Shown here: positions 1 to 5,682 of the stretch, piece by piece | How positions within the stretch are numbered: position 1 is the stretch's first letter | How the letters are laid out: every line of letters starts with the position of its first letter | The notes under the pieces: model-generated | What the model was told of the DNA's origin: nothing | Databases searched by the model: none | What the model saw: the letters and a program-made list of their open reading frames with translations, nothing else | Origin: Pedosphaera sp. | GTDB lineage: Bacteria > Verrucomicrobiota > Verrucomicrobiia > Limisphaerales > SXTU01 | Direction: 5' to 3' | Length of the DNA: 12,685 nt | NCBI GenBank assembly: GCA_009695395.1 | Contig: SIBB01000052.1 | Coordinates: forward strand, 1 to 12,685 | Program-made: the position numbers and the translations under genes

Positions 1-138
1 GAGCGCCGCGCCCTGCGGCCGCTTGCGAGTGCGGCTCACGCGCGTGTTGCAGCCGCCTTCGCACACGACGACGGCGTCCGGCAGCACGACCGTGCCGTTG
101 TGGAAGACCACCGCGGGTTTGCGGGAAGTTCGTTTCAT
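1..138 (-). CDS. N-terminal fragment of a possible amidohydrolase (NagA-like), cut by the window edge
   Basis: Reading leftward from an ATG at 138-136, 46 codons stay open to the window edge. The peptide starts MKRTSRKPAVVFHNGTVVLP and goes on to DAVVVCEGG. An 'NGTVVLPD' opening followed by 'V..C.GG' resembles the small beta-sandwich that starts N-acetylglucosamine-6-phosphate deacetylases, dihydroorotases and related amidohydrolases. The metal-binding HxH motif would lie beyond the edge, so the family call is inference from a short stretch. No clear Shine-Dalgarno sequence precedes the start. The gene is divergent from the Lrp/AsnC regulator, with the palindrome at 156-233 between them. Confidence 0.45.
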   Translation of the reverse strand, partial: MKRTSRKPAVVFHNGTVVLPDAVVVCEGGCNTRVSRTRKRPQGAAL

Positions 139-155
139 TTGGCTGGGAAAATTGA

Positions 156-233
156 GCCGCAGATGCGCACAGATGCACGCAGATAACTGGGCGGGTTCAC
201 TGCAATCTGTGTTCATCTGTGCGCATCGGTGGC
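156..233. repeat. Long imperfect palindrome between divergent genes
   Basis: Two 29-base arms, 156-184 and 205-233, are inverted copies matching at 25 of 29 positions around a 20-base spacer. The perfect core is GATGCGCACAGATG against CATCTGTGCGCATC. Two of the four differences would be G-U pairs in RNA. The arms are built from repeated 'CATCTGTG'-type words, a style seen in dispersed intergenic hairpins of environmental bacteria. It has no T-run on either side, so it is not a standard intrinsic terminator. It may be a mobile REP-like element or a regulator site. Confidence 0.7.
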
Positions 234-277
234 TGAAAAGTCTTCGCAGCCGCGCCGCTTCCCGCTACACCTTGCGC

Positions 278-757
278 ATGCACACTCTGCTGAAACTGCT
301 GCGCGACGATGCCTCCTTGAAGCACTCGCAGCTCGCCGCCATGTTGAATCTCCCCGAGCTGGAGGTGGCCGCGAAGATCAAGTCGTTCGAAGCGGACGGC
401 ACCATCCTGGGCTACCGCACCGTGCTCAACGAAGAGAAGGTCGGCGGCGATGTCGTGCGCGCCGTCATCGAGGTGAAGATCACGCCCGAGCGCGGCGGCG
501 GCTTTGACCGGCTGGCCGAGCGTATCGCCAAGTATGACGAGGTGAAGACCTGCTACCTCATGAGTGGCGGCTACGACCTGCTCGTGGTGCTGGAGGGCAA
601 CAACCTCCGCGCGCTGGCCACGTTCGTCGCCGAGAAGCTCGCCACCGTGCAGGGCGTCGTCTCCACCTCCACGCACTTCATGCTCAAGACCTACAAGGAG
701 CAGGGCGTGCTCATGGGCCACGCGCCGGTGGAGGAACGGCTGGCGGTCTCTCCGTAG
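278..757 (+). CDS. Lrp/AsnC family transcriptional regulator
   Basis: The protein has 159 residues, the normal length for this family. Residues 1-48 form the winged helix-turn-helix (DASLKHSQLAAMLNLPE, then the wing around GTILGYR). Residues about 57-135 form the RAM ligand-binding domain, with the LMSGGYDLLV segment at 94-103 that contributes to the effector pocket. Such proteins are octamers or dimers that sense amino acids and control amino-acid metabolism genes. The frame is open back to 23, but family alignment starts at the ATG at 278, and the extra upstream residues are low quality and cross the palindrome. No strong Shine-Dalgarno sequence is present. It is divergent from the partial gene at 1-138, a common layout for a local regulator and its target, though the effector is unknown. 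Its stop abuts the nitrilase remnant. Confidence 0.85.
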   Translation: MHTLLKLLRDDASLKHSQLAAMLNLPELEVAAKIKSFEADGTILGYRTVLNEEKVGGDVVRAVIEVKITPERGGGFDRLAERIAKYDEVKTCYLMSGGYDLLVVLEGNNLRALATFVAEKLATVQGVVSTSTHFMLKTYKEQGVLMGHAPVEERLAVSP

Positions 758-932
758 CACGCACACGGACGCCTCGGCGAACTGGATGATCTCCGCTGTG
801 TATGGCCGCGATGGAAAGCCCATCGCGCAGGCGAAAGACTGAGCTACGCTGGCCGTCGCCGAAGTTGACCTGAACAAGCGCCTGCTCTGGGAAAGCCTCG
901 GTGACTTCAAGGCGGAGATTCAGCGGCATCGC
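756..932 (+). pseudogene. Decayed 3' fragment of a carbon-nitrogen hydrolase (nitrilase superfamily) gene
   Basis: In the frame whose codons start at 756, the sequence reads STHTDASANWMISAVYGRDG then KPIAQAKD, meets TGA at 840-842, and continues ATLAVAEVDLNKRLLWESLG then DFKAEIQRHRP. This looks like the C-terminal end of nitrilase-superfamily amidohydrolases, where a tryptophan is usual at the position of the TGA ('...KxWGTVAVAEVDL...') and 'LGDF...RHRP' closes the protein. The catalytic Glu, Lys and Cys regions are missing. No open frame upstream supplies them, because that DNA encodes the Lrp protein. The remnant begins at the regulator's stop codon (TAG 755-757), as expected of a deletion junction. 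A run of nine C (932-940) follows. The family call comes from motif memory, not a search. Confidence 0.65.
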
Positions 933-1123
933 CCCCCCCCGACGCCCCCGGACACAGGTCAAAGCGATGGCTGCGATCCGAAAGCGCTTGGTGAACACCT
1001 TTTGCCAGCAGTCCTGATCCTGGAAGGGCAGTCGGAACGCGCTGTCCTGCTTGCTCCGCACGCACGCTCCCCTCGATAGCCGCCGCAGAAACTTCGATTC
1101 ACGCTCCCGGCGCGCGCGCCTTC
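933..1123. other. Non-coding stretch with no recognisable feature apart from a nine-C run
   Basis: After the nitrilase remnant, about 190 bases lead to the lipoprotein gene. They contain the C9 homopolymer at 932-940. Short frames on both strands cross the stretch, but none gives a protein I recognise. I see no convincing promoter or terminator. It may be more decayed coding DNA. Confidence 0.4.
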
Positions 1124-2038
1124 ATGGTCCCGCGCATGAAAACAAATCCACCGTTCCAAACCTCCTCATCCTCCCGTTTCCACCTGCCGCTGGCCGCGTT
1201 GCTGGTCGGCGTCGCGCTGTTCGCAGCGGGCTGCCATGTCTTTGATGGCGGCACGCGCAAGCGGCACAACTCCAGCCTCGTGGATTACCTCTACCCGCGT
1301 GGCAATCACACTCAGCCCACCAAGCCCTCGGTGCCAACGCTCACACTACCGCTGAAGGTCGGCATCGCGTGGGTGCCGGAATCCACGGGCAACAAGGACC
1401 AGTTTCGCAGGCAGGACTGGGTGCTGACGGAGGCGCGGCGGAAGGAACTGGCGGAGGCGGTCATCCCGCACTTCCAGAAATACCCGTTCATCAAGTCCAT
1501 TGAGATTGTCCCGACGGCCTACCTGACGCCGGGCGGCGGGTTTGAGAATCTGGACCAGCTCAAGGCCTTGCTGGGCGTAGACGTGATTGCGCTGCTGTCC
1601 TTCGACCAGTTGCAGACATCGGACAGCACGGAGTTGTCGTTGCTCTACTGGACTATCGTGGGCGCGTATTTCATCCCCGCCGAGGCGAACCGCACGCACA
1701 CGATGGTGGACGCGGCGGTGTTCGACATCGCCAGCCGGCAGCTTCTCTTCCGCGCGCCGGGCGTGAGCAAGTCCCGCGGTATCGCCACGCCCGTCCGCAC
1801 AGATGAGCGGCTGCGCGCGAAGAGCGACCAGGGCTTCGTGGCGGCCTCGACAAACATGGTGGCGAACGTGCAGGTGGAACTCGCCACGTTCCAGCAGCGC
1901 ATCAAGGAGAAACCGGAAACCGTCCGCATCGTGCGCACGGCTGGCTACACGGGCGGTGGTGCATTCGGCTGGGAACACGCGGGATTGCTCGGCGGCGTGC
2001 TGATGCTGGGAATGCTGCTGCAACGCCCGCGTGAATGA
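1124..2038 (+). CDS. Rhombotarget lipoprotein (rhombosortase substrate)
   Basis: The 304-residue protein has a lipoprotein signal, with a hydrophobic stretch at 21-36 and lipobox LFAAGC with Cys37 to be lipidated. The body carries blocks I associate with the rhombotarget lipoprotein family: DYLYP (54-58), KVGIAWVP (78-85), YLTPGGGF (133-140), GVDVIALLSFDQ (151-162), YWTIVGAY (175-182) and DIASRQLLFRAPG (201-213). The end is a GlyGly-CTERM-like tail: GGG (277-279), a short hydrophobic helix (286-299) and a basic RPR (301-303). A rhombosortase would be expected to cut near the glycines. The protein would therefore be anchored by lipid at its N-terminus and, until cleavage, by a helix at its C-terminus. 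The start at 1136 (MKTNPP) is an equally good alternative, as neither has a clear ribosome site. Its stop overlaps the rhombosortase start. The role of the family body is unknown. Confidence 0.87.
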   Translation: MVPRMKTNPPFQTSSSSRFHLPLAALLVGVALFAAGCHVFDGGTRKRHNSSLVDYLYPRGNHTQPTKPSVPTLTLPLKVGIAWVPESTGNKDQFRRQDWVLTEARRKELAEAVIPHFQKYPFIKSIEIVPTAYLTPGGGFENLDQLKALLGVDVIALLSFDQLQTSDSTELSLLYWTIVGAYFIPAEANRTHTMVDAAVFDIASRQLLFRAPGVSKSRGIATPVRTDERLRAKSDQGFVAASTNMVANVQVELATFQQRIKEKPETVRIVRTAGYTGGGAFGWEHAGLLGGVLMLGMLLQRPRE

Positions 2039-2694
2039 ACCGGCACGCTCTCCAACTCGCAGCACTCGCCGGTCTCCTGCTGGCCGTGCTGGCGACTATT
2101 TCACCAGCCTTCCGCGCTGTGTGCGTGCTGGACCGCGATGCGCTGGCCGCCGGTGAAGTGTGGAGGTTGTGGACGGGGCATCTCGCGCACTTCTCCACGA
2201 GTCATCTGTTCGTGGACGCGTTGCTCTTTGTGTTGCTGGCTGCCGCGTTGGTTCGTGAGGGTGAGCGCAGTCTCGTGCGAGCGCTGTTTGTCGGTGGGGC
2301 TGTCTTGAGCGTAAGCTTGCTCTTCTGTGACGCCTCGCTCGCGCGATACGGCGGACTCTCAGGGCTGAACGCACTGCTGCTCGGTCGATTGGCGATGCGG
2401 TGGTTTCAGGCTGGCGGCCGGCAGCGGGTGTTGGGGCTGGCACTGCTCGCGGTCGCGGTCGGGAAATTTACGCTCGATTCCGTTGGTTTGGGTGGACCGA
2501 GCGTTGAGTTTGATTCGGTCGCCGTCGTGCCGAGCTACTTGAGCCATTGGGTCGGGTTGTTCTGGGGAATCGTTCTGCCCGCGAGTGGTCAGGTGAAGAA
2601 CATTTTCTCCGCCGTGCGGCGCAGCATCCAGTCGCGGTCAGTGGCGGAGAGGAAGTCGAGGCGGTCGCGAATGAGGGCGATGGAGTCGGCGTAG
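2035..2694 (+). CDS. Rhombosortase (rhomboid-type intramembrane serine protease)
   Basis: This is a multi-helix membrane protein of the rhomboid superfamily. Visible landmarks are WRLWTGHLAHFSTSHLF (43-59), YGGLSGLNALLLG (105-117) with catalytic Ser109 in GLSG, and SHWVGLFWG (170-178) with catalytic His171. Rhombosortases are short rhomboids that process GlyGly-CTERM proteins at the inner membrane. This one starts inside the stop codon of the rhombotarget lipoprotein gene (ATGA at 2035-2038), so translation is probably coupled and that lipoprotein is the natural substrate. Recognisable family sequence ends near residue 185. The last 35 or so residues (GQVKNIFSAVRRS onward) are basic and lie antisense to the 3' end of the convergent amidohydrolase gene. 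This suggests that the original stop was lost and reading now continues to 2694. The tail would probably be cytoplasmic or disordered. Confidence 0.88.
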   Translation: MNRHALQLAALAGLLLAVLATISPAFRAVCVLDRDALAAGEVWRLWTGHLAHFSTSHLFVDALLFVLLAAALVREGERSLVRALFVGGAVLSVSLLFCDASLARYGGLSGLNALLLGRLAMRWFQAGGRQRVLGLALLAVAVGKFTLDSVGLGGPSVEFDSVAVVPSYLSHWVGLFWGIVLPASGQVKNIFSAVRRSIQSRSVAERKSRRSRMRAMESA

Positions 2695-3530
2695 GTGTGG
2701 CCGGGACGGACTTGGTAGGGGCAGTCGGTGGCCCACATGAGGCGTTGCGGGCCAAAGGTGTCGCGGAGGCGGCGGATAATCGGGCCGAAGTCGAGGTAGG
2801 GCGCGCGCTTCTGGCCGAAGGCGTAGAAGGCCGAGGCTTTGACGTGGACGTGTGAGAACTTCGCCAGCGCGCAGAGCGCGGCGATGTCCGCTTCGAGGAA
2901 CTCGCCACTCACGCCGATGCGTGCGAAGTGGTCAATCACAACGCGGGTGCGGGGGAACTTCGCGCACATCGCCGCGAGGCCAGGGAGGGCGTTGGGGCCG
3001 ATGAGCGGGCAGAGGGCGAGGCCGTCGTCGCCGGCGCACTTCCACATTTCAGTCATGCCGGGCGAACTGAGCCAGGCGTCCACGGTTTGCGAGCCGGGGT
3101 TGATACGGAAGCCGCGCACGCCTTGCTTCGCCAGCTCGCGCATCGCGTCCTGCGGGCGCGCGGCGGTGCCGTCCACGATGCCCACGCCGGCGAAGACGCC
3201 GGGGAAGCGGCGCATGGCGTCGGTCATGTAGCGGTTGTCGAAGCGGTAGAAACTCATCTGGATGAGCACGGTGCGCGTGACGCCGTGCGGACGGGACATG
3301 GCGAGGAATTCCGCGGCGGTGAAGCTGGGTGGTTGCATCGCGGACGGTTGGTAGCCCGTCGCGAGCGGGAAGGCGGCCGTGTCCGGCGTCCAGACGTGGA
3401 CATGGGCGTCGATGAATCCTCGTTTCAAAGAAGCGTCAGGCGCCGCACAGCCGGTCAGCGCACCGGCTGTCAGCGACGTCGAGGTCGCGATGAATTCCCG
3501 GCGGGATTGGTTGAAGGGCTGTTCTGTCAT
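2589..3530 (-). CDS. Exported amidohydrolase-family metal-dependent hydrolase (Tat/lipoprotein signal)
   Basis: The 313-residue protein belongs to the amidohydrolase-2 group of TIM-barrel hydrolases, which includes lactonases and decarboxylases. Metal-binding landmarks are FIDAHVHVW (39-47, His43 and His45), VIDHFAR (198-204, His201) and MWATDCPY (265-272, Asp269). The N-terminus has a twin-arginine-like motif SRREFIA (9-15), a weakly hydrophobic stretch and LTGC with Cys28. It is therefore probably exported folded by Tat and perhaps lipidated. Substrate cannot be told from sequence; lactones or aromatic carboxylates are typical for relatives. It is transcribed divergently from accA and converges on the rhombosortase, overlapping it by 106 bp at the 3' ends. 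The ATG at 3530 fits the signal peptide. No terminator is visible at its end. Confidence 0.82.
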   Translation of the reverse strand: MTEQPFNQSRREFIATSTSLTAGALTGCAAPDASLKRGFIDAHVHVWTPDTAAFPLATGYQPSAMQPPSFTAAEFLAMSRPHGVTRTVLIQMSFYRFDNRYMTDAMRRFPGVFAGVGIVDGTAARPQDAMRELAKQGVRGFRINPGSQTVDAWLSSPGMTEMWKCAGDDGLALCPLIGPNALPGLAAMCAKFPRTRVVIDHFARIGVSGEFLEADIAALCALAKFSHVHVKASAFYAFGQKRAPYLDFGPIIRRLRDTFGPQRLMWATDCPYQVRPGHTYADSIALIRDRLDFLSATDRDWMLRRTAEKMFFT

Positions 3531-3603
3531 GGCTGGTGGCGCGAACGCTAGGAGTTCGGTGCGATTCCTGTCAACGCACGCAGTCGGGCGCCGGGATTTC
3601 GCG

Positions 3604-3632
3604 TTGCCACCTATTCAGCTGCTCCCTAGGCT
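3604..3632 (+). promoter_or_regulatory. Possible accA promoter
   Basis: TTGCCA (3604-3609) and TAGGCT (3627-3632) are separated by 17 bases, an acceptable sigma-70 layout. Transcription would start around 3639-3641, immediately before the ATG at 3642, giving a leaderless or nearly leaderless message. The -10 match is weak. Confidence 0.25.
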
Positions 3633-3641
3633 CGGCCGCGC

Positions 3642-4646
3642 ATGAAACATCAGCTCGAGTTCGAGAAGCCAATCATCGAGTTGCAGCGCAAGCTCGACGA
3701 GCTGAAGAAGCACCCGGAGAAGCATTCCATCGGCATCAACCTCGACGAGGAGGTCCGGCAGATGGAGCTGAAGATGGAGGAGACGCGGCGGCAGATTTAC
3801 CTGAACCTCACGCCTTGGCAGCGGGTCATCCTCGCGCGCCACCCCAAGCGGCCTTACACGCTCGATTACTTTCGCACGGTCTTCACGGACTTCTCCGAGT
3901 TGCACGGTGACCGGCTTTACTCCGACGACCGCGCGATGGTGGGGGGGTTCGCCAAGCTGGCGGGTCGGCCCGTCATGGTCATCGGCACGCAGAAGGGGCG
4001 CGACACGAAGGAAAACATCCTGCGCAACTTCGGCTCCGCGCACCCCGAGGGCTACCGCAAGGCGCTCCGGCTCATGCGCATGGCCGACAAGTTCGGCATA
4101 CCCATCATCACGCTGATCGACACGGCGGGCGCGTATCCCGGCATCGGCGCGGAGGAACGGCACATCGCGGAGGCCATCGCAGTGAACCTCCGCGAGATGA
4201 CCCTGCTGGAAGTGCCTATCATCGCCGCCGTCATCGGCGAAGGCGGCTCGGGTGGCGCGCTGGGCATCGGCGTGGCGGACCGGGTTTTGATTTTGGAGAA
4301 CGCGTATTACTCGGTCATCAGCCCGGAAGGTTGCGCGGCGATTCTGTGGAAGGATCGCGCCGCCGCACCGAAGGCCGCCGAGGCGCTGAAGATCACGGCG
4401 AAGGACTTGCTCGAACTCGGCCTCGTGGACGAAATCGTCCCCGAGCCTATGGGGGGCGCTCACAACGATCCCGCGGCGACCGCCGCGACCGTCCAGAAGC
4501 GCTTGCTCAAAAACCTCGCGCAACTGGACGCGCTCTCAGTCAGCGAGCGGTTGCGGCAGCGCTACGGGAAGTTCCGGAACTTCGGCCACTTCAACGAGAC
4601 GCCCGCCGCGCTGGGTGGAACGACGCTGGAAGCACAACCGGCGTGA
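3642..4646 (+). CDS. accA: Acetyl-CoA carboxylase, carboxyltransferase subunit alpha
   Basis: AccA and AccD form the carboxyltransferase that moves CO2 from carboxybiotin to acetyl-CoA, making malonyl-CoA for fatty-acid synthesis in the cytoplasm. The 334 residues fit the family (E. coli about 319). An N-terminal helical part (1-55) precedes a crotonase-like core: LHGDRLYSDDRAMVGG (87-102), QKGRDTKEN (117-125), LIDTAGAYPGIGAEER (158-173), the oxyanion loop GEGGSGGAL (199-207) and YSVISPEGCAAILWKD (223-238). All expected motifs are present. The ATG at 3642 gives the standard MKHQLEFEKP start; there is no strong Shine-Dalgarno sequence. No accD is visible nearby. A 163-bp gap separates it from rpmH, and no clear terminator is seen there. 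Confidence 0.97.
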   Translation: MKHQLEFEKPIIELQRKLDELKKHPEKHSIGINLDEEVRQMELKMEETRRQIYLNLTPWQRVILARHPKRPYTLDYFRTVFTDFSELHGDRLYSDDRAMVGGFAKLAGRPVMVIGTQKGRDTKENILRNFGSAHPEGYRKALRLMRMADKFGIPIITLIDTAGAYPGIGAEERHIAEAIAVNLREMTLLEVPIIAAVIGEGGSGGALGIGVADRVLILENAYYSVISPEGCAAILWKDRAAAPKAAEALKITAKDLLELGLVDEIVPEPMGGAHNDPAATAATVQKRLLKNLAQLDALSVSERLRQRYGKFRNFGHFNETPAALGGTTLEAQPA

Positions 4647-4711
4647 GGAGCTGCGGCCACGCGCTGCCCGGCGCGAGTCGATTCGGACACCAAACTTCCC
4701 CGGAGCGACGC

Positions 4712-4739
4712 TTGACTCCCCCCTTTCCTCCGCTAACCT
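4712..4739 (+). promoter_or_regulatory. Possible promoter of the rpmH-rnpA cluster
   Basis: TTGACT (4712-4717) and TAACCT (4734-4739) are separated by 16 bases in the gap between accA and rpmH. The -35 is a good match and the -10 is weak. The leader to rpmH would be about 65 nt and would include the hairpin at 4763-4780. Confidence 0.3.
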
Positions 4740-4762
4740 CCGCGTTCCGCTTGAGGCGGGAC

Positions 4763-4780
4763 CGTGCGGTGAGCCGCACG
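4763..4780 (+). promoter_or_regulatory. Hairpin in the rpmH leader
   Basis: CGTGCGG and CCGCACG form a perfect 7-bp stem with the loop TGAG, 29 bases before the rpmH start. No T-run follows, so it is not a standard terminator. It may stabilise or regulate the leader RNA. Confidence 0.45.
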
Positions 4781-4809
4781 CGAGACGTTGTAGAAAGAAG
4801 CTTTAGCCT

Positions 4810-4947
4810 ATGAAACGCCAGTATCAGCCCTCAAAAATCCGCCGCCAGCGCCAGCATGGCTTCCGTGCACGCATGGCCACCCGGGGCGGTCGCAAGGTTC
4901 TCGCCAACCGCCGCAGGACCGGTCGCAAAAAGCTCACCCCGGTGTGA
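4810..4947 (+). CDS. rpmH: 50S ribosomal protein L34
   Basis: This 45-residue, strongly basic protein starts MKRQYQPSKIRRQRQHGFRA, followed by a second half with GGRKVLANRRRTGRKKL. It matches the L34 pattern (MKRTYQPS..RR.R.HGFR.RM.T..GR.VL..RR..GRK.L) along its whole length. L34 is a late-assembling protein of the large ribosomal subunit that binds 23S rRNA. The message segment before the start is purine-rich (GTAGAAAGAAG) and may serve as the ribosome site. The rnpA start follows only 4 bases after the stop. rpmH-rnpA is one of the most conserved gene pairs in bacteria and supports both calls. Confidence 0.97.
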   Translation: MKRQYQPSKIRRQRQHGFRARMATRGGRKVLANRRRTGRKKLTPV

Positions 4948-4951
4948 TCCC

Positions 4952-5323
4952 ATGTCCGCCAGCCCGTCCACGCGGCTGACGCTCGGGGGCACCCAGCGCC
5001 TCAAACAGACACGCGACTTCACGCGCCTCAAGACCCAAGGGCGGCGGCTCGCCCGTGGTTGTGTGCTGATGAACTGGGCGGAACTCCCCATCGCAGGGCA
5101 GTCCCGACTCGGCATCGTCGCGGCGAAACGCATCGGCAACGCCGTCGTCCGCAGCCGGGCCAAGCGCCTCCTGCGTCAGGCTTTCCGGCTCCACCAGCAC
5201 CACCTGCGCGTGCCTTCGGAAATCGTCCTCGTGGCCCGCGACTCGATTGCCGGCAAGGCGTTCGCGGATGTCGAGCGTGACTATCTCGCCGCACTCCGCG
5301 TCGCGGGCTTGCTCAAGACTTAA
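4952..5323 (+). CDS. rnpA: Ribonuclease P protein component
   Basis: The protein subunit of RNase P binds the catalytic RNA and helps it bind pre-tRNA 5' leaders. The 123 residues include the usual opening TQRLKQTRDFTRLKTQG (14-30) and the RNA-binding helix AKRIGNAVVRSRAKRLLRQA (58-77). The family signature there is RNR, but this protein has Arg67-Ser68-Arg69, so the central Asn is replaced by Ser; the surrounding basic residues (Lys71, Arg72, Arg75) are kept. The frame is open upstream to 4856, but that part overlaps rpmH, and the ATG at 4952, 4 bases after the rpmH stop, is the expected start. yidD begins 26 bases downstream. The M1-type RNA gene is not in this window. Confidence 0.93.
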   Translation: MSASPSTRLTLGGTQRLKQTRDFTRLKTQGRRLARGCVLMNWAELPIAGQSRLGIVAAKRIGNAVVRSRAKRLLRQAFRLHQHHLRVPSEIVLVARDSIAGKAFADVERDYLAALRVAGLLKT

Positions 5324-5349
5324 ACCGCTTCCGCACTGCTGGCTGCCCC

Positions 5350-5673
5350 GTGAATCTCGCCCAACACCTTTTGCTCTTCGCGCTCCGGCTTTACCGCTGG
5401 TTTGTCTCGCCCGCGCTGACGCTGCTCTTCGGCGCGGCGTGCCGATTCGAGCCGACGTGCTCGGTGTATGCGATGGAGGCGGTTCGCCGACACGGTGCGT
5501 TGCAAGGCGGTTGGCTTGCGGTGAAACGGGTTGCCCGCTGCCAACCGTGGGGCGGTTGCGGGTGTGACCCGGTGCCGGGGCAAAAGGAACGCGTCGCTGA
5601 GATCGGATGCTCCGGAGTTTCCCACACGCGCCACGCGCCACGCGCCACGCCCGCTTCACTCGCCGCCCACTAG
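5350..5673 (+). CDS. yidD: Membrane protein insertion efficiency factor YidD
   Basis: YidD is a small membrane-associated protein, encoded between rnpA and yidC in many bacteria, that aids YidC-dependent insertion of membrane proteins. Typical features are all here: LYRWFVSPAL (14-23), CRFEPTCSVYAMEAVRRHGA (31-50), GGWLAVKRVARCQPWGGCG (53-71) and the closing DPVP (73-76). The three or more conserved cysteines are present. The start is a GTG at 5350, needed to reach the family's N-terminus. After DPVP the frame continues for about 31 residues, giving 107 in all, longer than the usual 70-90. That extension includes the ACGCGCC tandem repeat and is probably not conserved. Only 9 bases separate its stop from yidC. 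Confidence 0.92.
   Translation: MNLAQHLLLFALRLYRWFVSPALTLLFGAACRFEPTCSVYAMEAVRRHGALQGGWLAVKRVARCQPWGGCGCDPVPGQKERVAEIGCSGVSHTRHAPRATPASLAAH
5626..5646 (+). repeat. Three tandem copies of ACGCGCC in the 3' end of yidD
   Basis: Units at 5626-5632, 5633-5639 and 5640-5646 are identical and are followed by a partial fourth copy (ACGCCCG, 5647-5653). The repeat encodes the weakly constrained tail of YidD (TRHAPRATP), so copy changes would shift the frame only after the conserved part. Confidence 0.85.
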
Positions 5674-5682
5674 CTTTCTTTC

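Noticed and set aside
23..277. N-terminal extension of the Lrp frame back to 23
   Set aside because: It crosses the palindrome and the divergent partial gene. The family's helix-turn-helix begins at the ATG at 278.
711..1061. Minus-strand frame over the nitrilase remnant and the gap
   Set aside because: The start (MRSKQDSAFRLPFQDQDCWQ) looks mildly protein-like, but I recognise no family, and most of the frame is antisense to lrp and the remnant.
3615..4523. Long minus-strand frame opposite accA
   Set aside because: It is composed of Arg/Leu/His-rich text typical of antisense frames in GC-rich genes. accA on the plus strand has every family motif.
4647..4809. Possible replication origin beside rpmH
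   Set aside because: rpmH is near oriC in many bacteria, but I found no dnaA gene, DnaA-box cluster or AT-rich unwinding region here.
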